Below are positions 1 to 9,252 of a stretch of DNA of 50,406 nt, in pieces. The stretch is taken from contig NZ_PJIZ01000051.1 of the NCBI RefSeq assembly GCF_021596505.1, positions 1 to 50,406 on the forward strand. Reading direction: 5' to 3'. Position 1 is the stretch's first letter; every line of letters begins with the position of its first letter. The notes beneath the pieces are model-generated. The model was not told the origin of the DNA. It saw nothing but the letters and a program-made list of their open reading frames with translations, and ran no database searches. The DNA is from Nostoc sp. CMAA1605 (lineage in GTDB: Bacteria; Cyanobacteriota; Cyanobacteriia; Cyanobacteriales; Nostocaceae). Position numbers and translations under genes: made by a program.

Positions 1-1833
1 TGTTTTTAATAGTTCCTCGTGGCTACCTTCTTCAATTAATTCGCCTCGCTTCAACACAAAAATTCTGTCTACATTGCGAATTGTCGATAAACGGTGAGCA
101 ATAATAATTGCTGTGCGTCTTTTTAACAACTCATTTAATGCTTGTTGTACTAATGCCTCTGTGCCAACATCTAAACTAGCTGTCGCTTCATCTAAAACTA
201 AGATTTGGGGGGTTACGAATGGCTGCACGGGCAAAGGCTAAAAGTTGCTTTTGTCCGCTAGAAAGATTTGTCCCTCGTTCTCTTAATTGGGTGTTGTAAC
301 TAGCTGGTAATTGTTCAATAAATTCGGCAATATTGGTTTTTTCAGCCGCCGCTTGAATTTCTTCAAAGGTGTAGTAATCACCCAACGTAATATTACTTTT
401 GACATCACCCGCAAACAGAAACCCTCTTGTAAAATTACCGCCATATAACGCCGCAGTTCGGCTTGGGGTAACTCTCGAATATCTACACCATCTACCAGAA
501 TGCGTCCTTGAGTGGGTTCATAAAGGCGACACAACAGCCGAATGATTGAACTTTTACCTGCACCTGTCGGCCCGACTAGGGCGATTTTTTCACCAGGACG
601 AATGACAAAGTTTAAGTCTCTAATGACGTAATCATCATCTTTGTAGGCAAACCAAACGTGTTCAAACCGAATTTCTCCCAAGTTGGGTTGAGTGTCACTG
701 TCTTGAGATTCTAAATTAGCGATGATTTCATCGATGTAACCAAATTGAGCATCTAAAACAGATATGCGAGGATTAATGCGATCGCTAATTTCTATCGGTT
801 CATCTAAAATATCACTCACACGCTCCATTGCTGTAAATCCAGACTGAATCACGGTGAATTTCTCGGCAAAATCCCGCAAAGGATCAAATAATCGCTGGGC
901 ATACAAAACAAATGCAGATAAAGTACCGAAAGTCAAGTTATTTCCTAGCAGTAACCAACCACCCAACCCCAGAACTCCAGCGATCGCAATTAACCCAATC
1001 CATTCTAAAGTTGCAGAAACGGCGGAATCGTAAAAAATAGTCTCATCTACTAGTTTGTTATACCGTTGGTTAGTGGCGCGAAATAAATCGGCATTGTATT
1101 TCTCTCGCCGAAACAACTGCACCACATTAATCCCCAGTACGTTTTCCTGTAACTGGGAATTCAACATTGATAGTTCTTCCCTAGCTTTGTAATTGGCTTT
1201 GCGATATCTTCGTTGGAAGGAAATCGTTAACCAAGTAATGGGGATTAACATCACCAGTAACAAACAAGCCAATTGCCACTGGATAGAAAACATTAAACCC
1301 ACAATTACCAGCATTGAGAAGATATCAGAAACAATACCTATTGCCCCAGTGGAAAATACATCACCTAAGACTTCTACATCACTAGTGAGTCGAGTGACTA
1401 ACTTACCTACGGGTGTACGGTCAAAAAACCGCACTGCTAAGGATGTAACGTGATGGAATAAATCTTGACGAATACCTGCGGTGATATTTTGTCCAATCTT
1501 CTGAAGTATGTAGCCTTGAACACCAGTGAGAATTAACCGCAGCACAATCATCGCCAATAGTAAGCCTTCCAGAATTTGTAATCCTTGAAGTAAGGGACGA
1601 TTCCTCAAAAACTCGTAGGTGCTGGGTTCATTGCGAATCAGAGACACAGCCTGTCCAATTAATAAAGGCTGTACTGCATTAGCTAAAGCAATAGGCAATA
1701 GTAGCAAAATTGCCACGAACAGCAATTTACTGGTACGGCGCGCGTAAGGTACTAGACGGAGAAATAATCGCCAGTCATTGTTACGCCAACGGTCTTGTCT
1801 GTAGGTTTTGGGGGATGGTTGGTAGATGCTCAT
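1..1833 (-). CDS. ABC exporter (permease-ATPase fusion), frameshifted twice, 3' end outside window
   Basis: Half-size ABC exporter of the MsbA/multidrug type: an N-terminal six-helix membrane domain fused to an ATPase, acting as a dimer in the inner membrane. The ATG at 1833 opens [14 protein letters not shown], and hydrophobic helices fill roughly residues 35-320. Walker A (GPTGAGKSS) and the Q-loop (ILQEGF) are read in the first frame. Reading then has to move frame near 418-422, where one T is missing from a T run of the coding strand; the signature LSSGQKQ follows. It moves back at the C6 run 207-212, where one C is extra, giving Walker B ([11 protein letters not shown]) and the switch His (AHRLST). 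The remaining reading reaches base 1, ending near [13 protein letters not shown], so only the last residues lie outside. The substrate cannot be told. The gene is either a real pseudogene or, more likely, intact with two consensus errors. Confidence 0.85.
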
Positions 1834-1906
1834 AGATGAGCATTATATTAATTTTTAGAATTCTGCAAACACTTGTTTAGGGACAACATTATGAGGTTTT
1901 GTGACT

Positions 1907-2440
1907 ATGCCTGAGATAGAAACTGCAAGATTAAAATTGAGGCATTTTACGCTGGATGACTTCGGTACCTTATTTCGTCTTTACTCTGATACTGAAGTTA
2001 TGAGGCATCTATCCCTCAGAACCCAAGAACAAACTCAAGAGAGTCTCATTAAGCATATCCAACATTGGGAAAAACACAATTTTGGGATGTGGGCAGTAGT
2101 TCATAAGGATAGCTGTAAGATGATTGGTCGTTGTGGACTCGGTTTTTTAGAGGACACCCCAGAGGTTGAGCTAGGCTATGTATTGGATAAATCCTATTGG
2201 AACATTGGCTTAGGTACAGAAGCATCTCAGGCAACATTAAAGTACGGTTTTTTGACAGTCCAGCTAGATCAAATAGTAGCGATCGCCCGTCCCGAAAACA
2301 TAGCCTCCAGGCGGGTAATTGAAAAATTGGGGATGAGGTATCAAAAACACACTCATCACTACGGTGTCGATGTTGTATATTACAGCCTCGCTAAATCAGA
2401 ATGGCAACCAGATAATAGCCTTTCATCTGTTGACAGATGA
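1907..2440 (+). CDS. GNAT-family N-acetyltransferase (RimJ/RimL-like)
   Basis: Acetyl-CoA-dependent acetyltransferase of the RimJ/RimL group (COG1670 type). The start ETARLKLRHFTLDD is the usual opening of this group, the middle holds VELGYVLDKSYWNIGLGTEA (acetyl-CoA loop and helix), and the end holds NIASRRVIEKLGMR, the typical last motif. Length of about 177 residues is normal. I chose ATG at 1907; a GTG at 1901 in the same frame would add two residues. No clear ribosome binding site is seen. It is divergent from the ABC exporter, with 73 bp between them. Family assignment is firm, but members modify many different amines, so the substrate is unknown. Confidence 0.85.
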   Translation: MPEIETARLKLRHFTLDDFGTLFRLYSDTEVMRHLSLRTQEQTQESLIKHIQHWEKHNFGMWAVVHKDSCKMIGRCGLGFLEDTPEVELGYVLDKSYWNIGLGTEASQATLKYGFLTVQLDQIVAIARPENIASRRVIEKLGMRYQKHTHHYGVDVVYYSLAKSEWQPDNSLSSVDR

Positions 2441-2790
2441 TAGAAAGACTAGATGCAAATGACTTTTCGCTGCGTTACTCTGTATTAACATTTCCAAAAC
2501 TTACACAAAAAAGTATTGTTGCCAGTGTGTAAGTTGACATATTTATGATACAATTGTACTATAAACAGGTGAGCTTGTACGAAAATAAATCTCCCGTTAG
2601 TGCTGATAGTCAAAGTTTCGGGAAATAACAGCAGATTGCAAGTACATGAGGCACAGATTTTCACAAAAAAGCAATATATAGAAATCGTGGTTGATTTTTA
2701 AATCTGTTCACTATCAACAGACTGACAACCCTGTTCTCTACTGTAACGACCAACTAAAAGTTGATTGTCTTTTATCCGCGAGGAAGCAGT
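2441..2790. other. Intergenic region, no gene seen
   Basis: About 350 AT-rich bases between the acetyltransferase and the unknown 466-aa gene. I see no convincing open frame and no RNA gene. The stretch around 2540-2575 (TATGATACAATTGTACTATA) is promoter-like, but no start point can be assigned. Confidence 0.4.
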
Positions 2791-4191
2791 ATGACAAATA
2801 ATGTTCAGATTTCTCTGCTCAAAATTATTGAAATTCTCACAGCTAACAGCAAGCATATCATTATCAATCTCAAACATTTACAAGAACACTATCAAAGAAC
2901 AGGGGTTAAAAAAATTTATGGTGTCCGAGATATCAACGGAAATCTGATTCAACCTTGGTTGCGAACAGAATATATCGATAATTCTGAATATGTTCGTATG
3001 GGTAAGTTTGTATTTAACCGCAATACTGCCACAGTTAATCTGCTAGTAAAACGCCAAGTTAAGCTAGTAAAGTCTGATGATCAAACCCCGATTTTAGAAG
3101 TAGCAGGCTTGTTAGTTAATGACTTGCATACATTCAACAATTACACAATTGTTAGCAATGGTAAGATTAATGTGCCATGCTTAAAAATCAAAATCAGCAG
3201 CAAAAAAGCTTTTGATTTAACCAAGGAAATATTAGATTCACAGGAATTTGATTGTCATCGAGAATATACTTTACCACTTGATACATTGCCTTTAGTCACC
3301 AACGATGTTAAATATCCCAGCATTGATGGCTTATTTGATGAATTAGCAAAAATCAAGGTGATTACTAGCATTATTAATGCTCATCTTAAAGGTGAATCAG
3401 ATATATTTTTAGATTCACAAATGGATGAGTTGAAAACTCACTATATCTCTAATAATGTCTACCTCAATTTCCCCAAGACTAACGCATACCAAAATCATCA
3501 ACAAGGGTTAGCTGATGGCTGTATTGATATACAGGATGTCTATCATATTGACATCGGTAGTCAAGACATTTTAAATCTCAGCAAATTTTATTCTGCCAAC
3601 AAATTCCTCGATAAAATGTATCGGCTTTATGACAAAGATACCGGTGAAATTTTCCCTAAGCCCAACTGCTCAATGACTTGGCAAGACAACATTGCTGTGA
3701 GATATAAATTCTTGTCATCGCGTGTCAAAATTACTAAAGTGGATGAATTCATGAAAGTAATTTTTGATGATTTTTTGGGAATCGAAAATTATGGCATAGT
3801 TGCGGCGATGCTAGCAAAAGTGGGTGCTAACAGCTTAGGAGAGTGGTTACAAGATAAATATTCTGGTCAGATTGTAAGTAAAGAAATCATGGTGACAGCC
3901 TTAACGGAAGCAAAAACCAAATTAGAACAATATGCAGAGAAGATTTATCAAGAAAAAATTTCTCCACTAGTGTTTTATATTGGTGTTACTGGTATGCTTC
4001 CTGAAGAAATCTCTGCTCCTGCGATGACGGCGACGGAATTGGCTAGAAAATATCCCCATTTACAGTTTTCTAAATATGAAAAGACTGGTCAATTTTTTGT
4101 AGTGGGTGATAATGTGATTAGCATCTATGTTCAACCCGCCTATTATTCTAGACAAACGAATGTCAGTGAGCAAGTTGTGGTTGAGAAATAA
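2791..4191 (+). CDS. Hypothetical protein, 466 aa, soluble
   Basis: I do not recognise this family. The protein is about 466 residues, Lys/Ile/Asn-rich, with no signal peptide or membrane segment. The first part (GVRDINGNLIQPWLRTEYID, then repeated short beta-type stretches with VNLLVKRQVKLVK) looks like a mixed alpha/beta fold, and the region from about residue 240 is more helical. The ATG at 2791 is preceded by GAGGA at 2780-2784, a good ribosome binding site. An upstream TTG at 2761 stays open but has no such site. It stands alone, converging on the metalloprotease gene with a hairpin between them. Codon use resembles its neighbours, so nothing marks it as newly acquired. Confidence 0.75.
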   Translation: MTNNVQISLLKIIEILTANSKHIIINLKHLQEHYQRTGVKKIYGVRDINGNLIQPWLRTEYIDNSEYVRMGKFVFNRNTATVNLLVKRQVKLVKSDDQTPILEVAGLLVNDLHTFNNYTIVSNGKINVPCLKIKISSKKAFDLTKEILDSQEFDCHREYTLPLDTLPLVTNDVKYPSIDGLFDELAKIKVITSIINAHLKGESDIFLDSQMDELKTHYISNNVYLNFPKTNAYQNHQQGLADGCIDIQDVYHIDIGSQDILNLSKFYSANKFLDKMYRLYDKDTGEIFPKPNCSMTWQDNIAVRYKFLSSRVKITKVDEFMKVIFDDFLGIENYGIVAAMLAKVGANSLGEWLQDKYSGQIVSKEIMVTALTEAKTKLEQYAEKIYQEKISPLVFYIGVTGMLPEEISAPAMTATELARKYPHLQFSKYEKTGQFFVVGDNVISIYVQPAYYSRQTNVSEQVVVEK

Positions 4192-4238
4192 ATATTTGAG
4201 GAAATTTATCTCATTGTTGTTCAATAGATAAAGAAATA

Positions 4239-4267
4239 GGGTGCATTAGCAAATATGTAACGCACCC
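4239..4267. terminator. Hairpin between convergent genes
   Basis: GGGTGCATTA (4239-4248) pairs with TAACGCACCC (4258-4267) with one A-C mismatch and a 9-base loop. It sits between the stop codons of two convergent genes. The T tract is poor on both sides, so it may be a weak bidirectional terminator or an mRNA 3'-end stabiliser. Confidence 0.5.
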
Positions 4268-4289
4268 TTGATTATAAGAAGATGAATGA

Positions 4290-4898
4290 TTAAACTCCAA
4301 TGGTTGCAGAAATCATTAAATCTGCAATCATCCCTAAACTCCTACCGACTCCAGGAACTGTAAATAAAAGCATCATGGCGAAGATGCCAAAATTTGTATT
4401 TTGTAATGGTTTTAATTGGGGAAATATTTCACTAAAAACATGAAAACCATCCAGAGGAGGAATAGGTAACAGGTTAAATAGAAATAATGTCAAATTAATC
4501 CGACAAGCTAAGTAAAGAAACTCAAAGCTGAAAATTCCTTGGCTATCAAAGTTAGCAAACAGTTTGATTAAAATAATAAAGAAAATACCTAAAGCTAAAT
4601 TAGACAAAGGGCCAGCCGCAGATACGATAATATTGCTCAGTTTAGGAAAGCGGAATTTAGCGGGATTAACTGGCATTTGTCCCCAAGCTATCCCTGTAAA
4701 GCAAAGAAAGATCAGGGATTCTACTCCCATATGAACTACAGGGTTAAGAGTGAGGTGTCCTTTTTGCTGTGGTGTATTATCTCCCTGACTGATGGCAGCC
4801 CAGCCGTGGGCTAATTCATGTAGGGTAATAGAGAATATGACAATGACAACTATGCGGAAAAAAAGAACTGGGTCTGTGATCAGTGTTTGAATAAACAT
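4290..4898 (-). CDS. Site-2-protease-type zinc metallopeptidase (M50 family)
   Basis: Membrane-embedded zinc protease of the M50/S2P family, which cuts transmembrane helices. HELAHG at about residues 27-32 gives the HExxH zinc ligands and catalytic Glu. PIPPLDG about 120 residues later supplies the third ligand, Asp, in the (N)PxxDG motif. Four to six hydrophobic helices surround them. The protein has 202 residues, the compact form found widely in bacteria, without PDZ or CBS domains. The start ATG at 4898 gives MFIQTLITDPVLFF. The substrate is unknown; family members can process anti-sigma factors or membrane proteins. It converges with the upstream unknown gene. Both metal-binding motifs look intact. 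Confidence 0.88.
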   Translation of the reverse strand: MFIQTLITDPVLFFRIVVIVIFSITLHELAHGWAAISQGDNTPQQKGHLTLNPVVHMGVESLIFLCFTGIAWGQMPVNPAKFRFPKLSNIIVSAAGPLSNLALGIFFIILIKLFANFDSQGIFSFEFLYLACRINLTLFLFNLLPIPPLDGFHVFSEIFPQLKPLQNTNFGIFAMMLLFTVPGVGRSLGMIADLMISATIGV

Positions 4899-5922
4899 GA
4901 TTGTCCTGTAGTTTGATTTTCTTGAGGGGGTGCATCATCAGTCACCCCTAGAGGATAGAAGGGGTAATTTAGCTACAATTAAGTAAACAGTCGATATCGA
5001 GTAATTTCCAAATCTACAAGTAAACCATTCTGCGATCGCTTATGCCTTCACTGTTGTCTCATACATAATTACTATATGTCTGGTGATTACCCACATATGC
5101 AAAACTGTAAATATTATACAAATATTAAGAAAAATAATACTGAAGCTAACAGAGTATTTTTTGGTATATTTTTATCTTTTTTCTCTGAAAAATAGATTTA
5201 TCAATAAGATTATTTTGTGGTCTATTTGAGTGTAAATACGCAATATATATACCGATCATACTTAAATAATATACATGAAGAATTAATATCAAAAATATAC
5301 AGATATCCTTTAGGTAGTAAATAGAGCAATTTATCGATAACAGGACTTACGCAAAAATAACGTAAATTTTTCTTGTTTACTACTCCACCTTACATAAGAC
5401 GTAATATTTTAAGTATAAACTCTTACGCCAATCCTACAGTATCACCATCATAGGTTTCGGCTTTATATTCTGATGTGTCAGATATTTCGGTAAATGCCGA
5501 GATAACTTTTGGGTTGCTGTTAGGAAAAATAACCCACGCTCTTGTAGAAATCCCTAACAGACTAACTGACATAAATTCCGTGACACACAATCATCTGTCA
5601 ATCACCTGCATATATTACCTAGTAATCTCTGATAAATAAAACGAATCAATTCGTCTCCAAAATAACCACATATAGAAACTATAATTTGATGGATGAAAAC
5701 ACTGATGCAAACTCTGATTTTCTTATTTACACATCCCCTTTTTCTCATTCAGATTTACCTACTTCAGTAAAATCATTATATTTCTCAAATAAGGTTCCTA
5801 TATCTGATACTTAGAAACTATGAACACTGGCAAGAATATTTATCAAGCATTGCCGTTTGTAGTTAAAAATGCCAAGATTGTTGTTAATTTTAATGGCCAG
5901 TAAATTCAGGGAATTTAACCAT
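4899..5922. other. Long AT-rich intergenic region
   Basis: About 1 kb without a supportable gene. At 4925-4952 there is a GGGGTG/CACCCC inverted repeat that would fold in the leader of the metalloprotease. At 5343-5353 GGACTTACGCA appears, a short word I associate with dispersed repeats in Nostoc. I looked for a GTA-N8-TAC (NtcA) site ahead of the transporter operon and found no exact one. Confidence 0.4.
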
Positions 5923-6747
5923 ATGGTAACATCCTCCCCAAGACCACTAGCTCAAAATCAAAAAACCAAACAATTATTGTTGAGAATCTCCCAGCGAATT
6001 TTTGCCCCTGTATGCGGTATTACCAGCATTTTAATATTGTGGCATTTAATGAGCCTTGCTCCTGATACGTCTTTACCTTCTCCTTTGGAAGTTGTTAGCA
6101 ATACGTGGGAGTTAATTATTAATCCTTTTTTTAATAAGGGAGGCTTAAACAAAGGTTTATTCTGGTTGATTTTAGCTAGTCTTAAACGTGTGATGTTTGG
6201 CTATTTGATAGCTGTATTAATTGGGATTCCTATTGGCTTTTTGATTAGCCTCAATAAATTTTTAAGAGATGCGATAGACCCCATAATTCAAATTTTGCGT
6301 CCCGTTGCGCCTCTAGCGTGGCTACCACTAGCGCAGGCGATATTTCTCAAACCTAATCCATCAGCTATTTTCGTAATCACTATTACTGCCATTTGGCCAA
6401 TTATTATTAATACCGCCTTGGGAGTCAAGATGGTTCCTAAAGATTACACTAACGTCTCCAAAATATTAGAACTCTCATTCTTTGAGAATTTTTACAAAGT
6501 TTTAATTCCAGCAACACTACCATATATTTTCACGGGTTTGAGAATAGCGATTGGTCTTTCGTGGTTAGCTGTAGTTGCAGCCGAAATGCTCCTTTCTGAT
6601 GATGGACTAGGATTTTTCATTGTGAATGCTTACAACAATTCAAACATCAGTGAGATTATATTAGCGATTATATATTTAGGTGTCGTAGGTTTAATTCTAG
6701 ACAAAATTATGTCTTACATTGCTTTCAAAGTTACGCCACAGGAATAG
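5923..6747 (+). CDS. NrtB/SsuC-type ABC transporter permease
   Basis: Inner-membrane permease of the nitrate/sulfonate/bicarbonate ABC importer group (COG0600 type). There are about six hydrophobic helices. The EAA-loop equivalent lies around DYTNVSKILELSFFENFYKV with IPATLPYIFTGLRIAIGLSW after it, the classic contact with the ATPase. I prefer ATG 5923 (MVTSSPRPL) because AGGGA lies at 5908-5912; ATGs at 5869 and 5893 in the same frame would lengthen it. The stop TAG at 6745 is itself the first unit of an STRR repeat, so the repeat array sits flush against the gene. Next come the ATPase and the binding protein on the same strand, giving a complete importer. Confidence 0.88.
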   Translation: MVTSSPRPLAQNQKTKQLLLRISQRIFAPVCGITSILILWHLMSLAPDTSLPSPLEVVSNTWELIINPFFNKGGLNKGLFWLILASLKRVMFGYLIAVLIGIPIGFLISLNKFLRDAIDPIIQILRPVAPLAWLPLAQAIFLKPNPSAIFVITITAIWPIIINTALGVKMVPKDYTNVSKILELSFFENFYKVLIPATLPYIFTGLRIAIGLSWLAVVAAEMLLSDDGLGFFIVNAYNNSNISEIILAIIYLGVVGLILDKIMSYIAFKVTPQE

Positions 6748-6790
6748 TCAATAGTCATTAGTCAATAGTCATTAGTCATCAGTCATTAGT
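6745..6790. repeat. STRR heptanucleotide array (AGTCATT/AGTCAAT)
   Basis: Six or so tandem 7-base units, alternating AGTCAAT and AGTCATT with one AGTCATC, begin at the stop codon of the permease. STRRs of this kind are typical of heterocystous cyanobacteria. They lie inside a transporter operon here. Confidence 0.85.
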
Positions 6791-6830
6791 TTCTTCTCCC
6801 CTGCTACCTTGTCTCCCCTGCTACCTTGTC

Positions 6831-6873
6831 TCCCCAATCCCCAATCCCCAGTCCCCAATCCCCAATCCCCAAT
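6831..6873. repeat. CCCCAAT heptamer array
   Basis: Six tandem copies of CCCCAAT or CCCCAGT between permease and ATPase genes, just before the ribosome binding site of the ATPase. An open frame from 6826 runs through it, but the peptide it gives is only translated repeat. Confidence 0.8.
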
Positions 6874-6888
6874 ACTAGGAGAATCCAT

Positions 6889-7716
6889 ATGCAGAATTTT
6901 GTTGCTATTCACGGTGTCAATAAGGAATATCCTGCACCCAATGGAGAGAAAAATAGTATTCTCAAAGATATTTACTTAGAAATTCAGCAAGGAGATTTTA
7001 TTTCTCTGATTGGTCATTCTGGCTGTGGTAAGTCTACTTTACTAAATATCATTTCAGGGATGGAAAAGGCTTCTAGTGGTTATGTGGAAGTAGATGGTAC
7101 ACGGGTGAAAAAACCAGGTGCGGAACGTATGATGGTGTTTCAAAACTATTCGCTGTTACCGTGGTTAAGTGCTTGGGATAATGTGGCTTTAGCGGTGGAT
7201 AAAGTGTTATCGCATAAGCCAAAAGTGGAACGCGATCGCATTGTTTCTACTCACTTAGAAATGGTAGGTTTAAAAGATGCAGTACGGAAAAAACCAGGAC
7301 AACTTTCCGGGGGAATGAAGCAACGAGTCGCCCTCGCCCGTGCTTTAGCTATTAAACCAAAACTATTACTGTTAGATGAACCTTTTGGGGCTTTAGATGC
7401 ACTCACCCGCAAATCTTTACAAGCAGAATTGATGCAGATTTGTAATCAAGCTCATATCACAACTATTATGGTGACTCATGATGTGGATGAAGCACTTTTA
7501 CTTTCTGATCGCGTGGTGATGTTAACTAATGGCCCTGCTGCTCATATTGGTCAAATTGTCGATATCCCCTTTGGTCGTTCTCGCGTTCCTTCGGAGATTA
7601 TCGATCATCCCCTGTATCATGAACTGCGCCACGAATTACTGAATTTCTTACATCATCAGCAGCAAGTTCAATATCAAGAAGCTGAAAAAATACCCAGTTT
7701 GAAGTCTGTGGCTTGA
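6889..7716 (+). CDS. NrtD/SsuB-type ABC transporter ATP-binding protein
   Basis: Cytoplasmic ATPase driving the importer. Walker A is GHSGCGKST, the signature is LSGGMKQR, Walker B is [12 protein letters not shown], and the switch His is in [10 protein letters not shown]. These are all intact and normally spaced, in a protein of about 275 residues, the usual size. Start ATG 6889 follows AGGAG at 6877-6881 and gives [15 protein letters not shown]. It has no fused binding-protein domain, unlike NrtC. It lies 141 bp after the permease, a gap filled with heptamer repeats, and 94 bp before the binding protein. All three genes are probably one operon. Confidence 0.92.
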   Translation: MQNFVAIHGVNKEYPAPNGEKNSILKDIYLEIQQGDFISLIGHSGCGKSTLLNIISGMEKASSGYVEVDGTRVKKPGAERMMVFQNYSLLPWLSAWDNVALAVDKVLSHKPKVERDRIVSTHLEMVGLKDAVRKKPGQLSGGMKQRVALARALAIKPKLLLLDEPFGALDALTRKSLQAELMQICNQAHITTIMVTHDVDEALLLSDRVVMLTNGPAAHIGQIVDIPFGRSRVPSEIIDHPLYHELRHELLNFLHHQQQVQYQEAEKIPSLKSVA

Positions 7717-7724
7717 AGCAGACT

Positions 7725-7771
7725 AAAAAGGCAAAAGGCAAAAGGTAAAAAGTTAACATAAACTTTTACCT
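7725..7771 (+). repeat. AAAAGGC heptamers followed by a hairpin
   Basis: Three AAAAGGC/AAAAGGT units lead into AAGGTAAAAAGTT (7743-7755), then AACTTTTACCTT (7760-7771), a near-perfect stem with one bulge and a short loop. It lies between ATPase and binding-protein genes. It could reduce read-through or act as an mRNA processing site; that role is inferred. The same heptamer appears in the other orientation at 48659-48683. Confidence 0.55.
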
Positions 7772-7810
7772 TTATTTTCTAGTACCTATATTTTAATTAA
7801 TTGTTGATGT

Positions 7811-9097
7811 ATGACGAAATTTACTAGAAGAAATTTTCTAGCAGCTAGTAGTGCAGCATTTTTATCTACAACTTTGACACATCGCTCTACTGCTGTTCCA
7901 TCTCCTACAAGTCTGTATGCTGCTAATGGTGATACACCAGAAGTCAAAGGCGCGAAACTGGGCTTCGTCCCTGTGACTAGTTGTTGTCCTTTAATTGTGG
8001 CTAAAGCAAAGGGCTTTTTTGCTAAACATGGAATGCCTAATGTAGAAGTTTTAAGACAACCATCTTGGGCAATTATCCGCGATAAAATGATGTTAGGTTC
8101 AGGTAATGAAGGATTAGACGGGGCGCATTTGCTGTTTCCAATGGTGCATTTAATGGCTACTGGAGAAATTAGCTATGGACGCAAAATCCCAATGCACATT
8201 TTGGCGCGGATGAATGTTAACGGGCAGGGTATTTCTGTTACTAATGCTTATAAAGATTTAAAACTTGGGCTAGATAGTTCTCCCCTCAAATCGATATTTG
8301 CTAAAAAAAGTTTGAGTGGGGAAAATGTGCGTTGTGCAGTACCTTACCGCCGGGTAACTGGTGACTTTTTTATGCGCTGGTGGTTAGCGCATGGGGGTAT
8401 TGACCCCGATAGAGATGTATCGTTGATTGTAGTTCCACCGCCACAGATGGTAGCTAATATGCGGGGTGGTTCAATGGAAGCTTTTTGTGTGGTAGATCCT
8501 TGGCATCATCGTTTAATTAAAAAAGGCATTGGTTATTCTACCGTCACTAGTGGCGAGTTATGGAATAATCATCCAGAAAAAGCCTTTGGCGTGCGTGCAG
8601 AATTTGTAGATAAATATCCTAAAGCTGCAAAAGCTTTATTAGCGGCAGTTTTAGAGGCGCAGATGTGGTGCGATCGCCCCGAAAATAAGCCAGAATTATT
8701 TGAAATCTTATCACAACGTCAATGGATAGGTATCCCTAGCGAATTTTTGCGCGATCGCCTCATGGGTAAGTTCGACTACGGCACAGGCCGTATAGTCGAA
8801 AATAGCCCCCATATGATTAAATTCTGGCGGGAAAATGCCTCCTATCCCTATAAAAGTCATGATTTGTGGTTCTTTATCGAAGATATGCGCTGGGGTAATC
8901 GTCCCCAGGATTTTGACCCCCAACCCGTGATCAATGCAGTCAATCGGGAAGACTTATGGCGAGAAGCTGCTACACTCATCGGACAAGCAAACGCTATCCC
9001 CCCCAGCACCTCACGGGGTGTAGAAAAATTCTTTAACGGTTTAGAATTCGATCCTCAGAATCCCCAAGCCTACCTCAATGCTCCTAAAATCCAGTAG
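7811..9097 (+). CDS. NrtA/CmpA-type substrate-binding protein with Tat signal
   Basis: Solute-binding protein of the nitrate/bicarbonate/sulfonate group (COG0715 type). Residues 5-12 (TRRNFLAA) form a twin-arginine signal, with a hydrophobic stretch and a likely cut before about residue 40, so it is exported folded. The mature part has GFVPVTSCCPLIVAKAKGFF, then WAIIRDKMMLGS and DGAHLLFPMVHLMATG, which parallel the NrtA/CmpA ligand-pocket region. Length, 428 residues, fits that family. Start ATG 7811 is the first ATG before the Tat motif. It closes the operon after permease and ATPase. The ligand cannot be fixed: there are no nitrate-reductase, cyanase or carbonate genes nearby, and typical NrtA ligand positions cannot be checked by eye. 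Confidence 0.88.
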   Translation: MTKFTRRNFLAASSAAFLSTTLTHRSTAVPSPTSLYAANGDTPEVKGAKLGFVPVTSCCPLIVAKAKGFFAKHGMPNVEVLRQPSWAIIRDKMMLGSGNEGLDGAHLLFPMVHLMATGEISYGRKIPMHILARMNVNGQGISVTNAYKDLKLGLDSSPLKSIFAKKSLSGENVRCAVPYRRVTGDFFMRWWLAHGGIDPDRDVSLIVVPPPQMVANMRGGSMEAFCVVDPWHHRLIKKGIGYSTVTSGELWNNHPEKAFGVRAEFVDKYPKAAKALLAAVLEAQMWCDRPENKPELFEILSQRQWIGIPSEFLRDRLMGKFDYGTGRIVENSPHMIKFWRENASYPYKSHDLWFFIEDMRWGNRPQDFDPQPVINAVNREDLWREAATLIGQANAIPPSTSRGVEKFFNGLEFDPQNPQAYLNAPKIQ

Positions 9098-9252
9098 TTT
9101 GAGATAAATTCGGTTTTAGTTCACCATCAGATACCTAAATTTCCATTTAATAATGTAGCTTGAGTGTCGTTCTTGGCATTTTCCTAGTCAACAGTAGCTA
9201 AATACACCAATATCCGCTATATTCCCCTTGGTAGCTATTGGTGAGGATGTTT

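Noticed and set aside
1193..1453. Plus-strand frame of 86 codons
   Set aside because: Antisense of the ABC exporter membrane domain, no motif.
6826..6888. N-terminal extension of the importer ATPase
   Set aside because: It only translates CCCCAAT repeats; the true ATG 6889 has AGGAG before it.
5923..9097. Naming the importer nrtABD, cmpABCD or cynABD
   Set aside because: No nitrate reductase, cyanase or carbon genes nearby, no NrtC-type fusion, and the ligand residues cannot be checked by eye.
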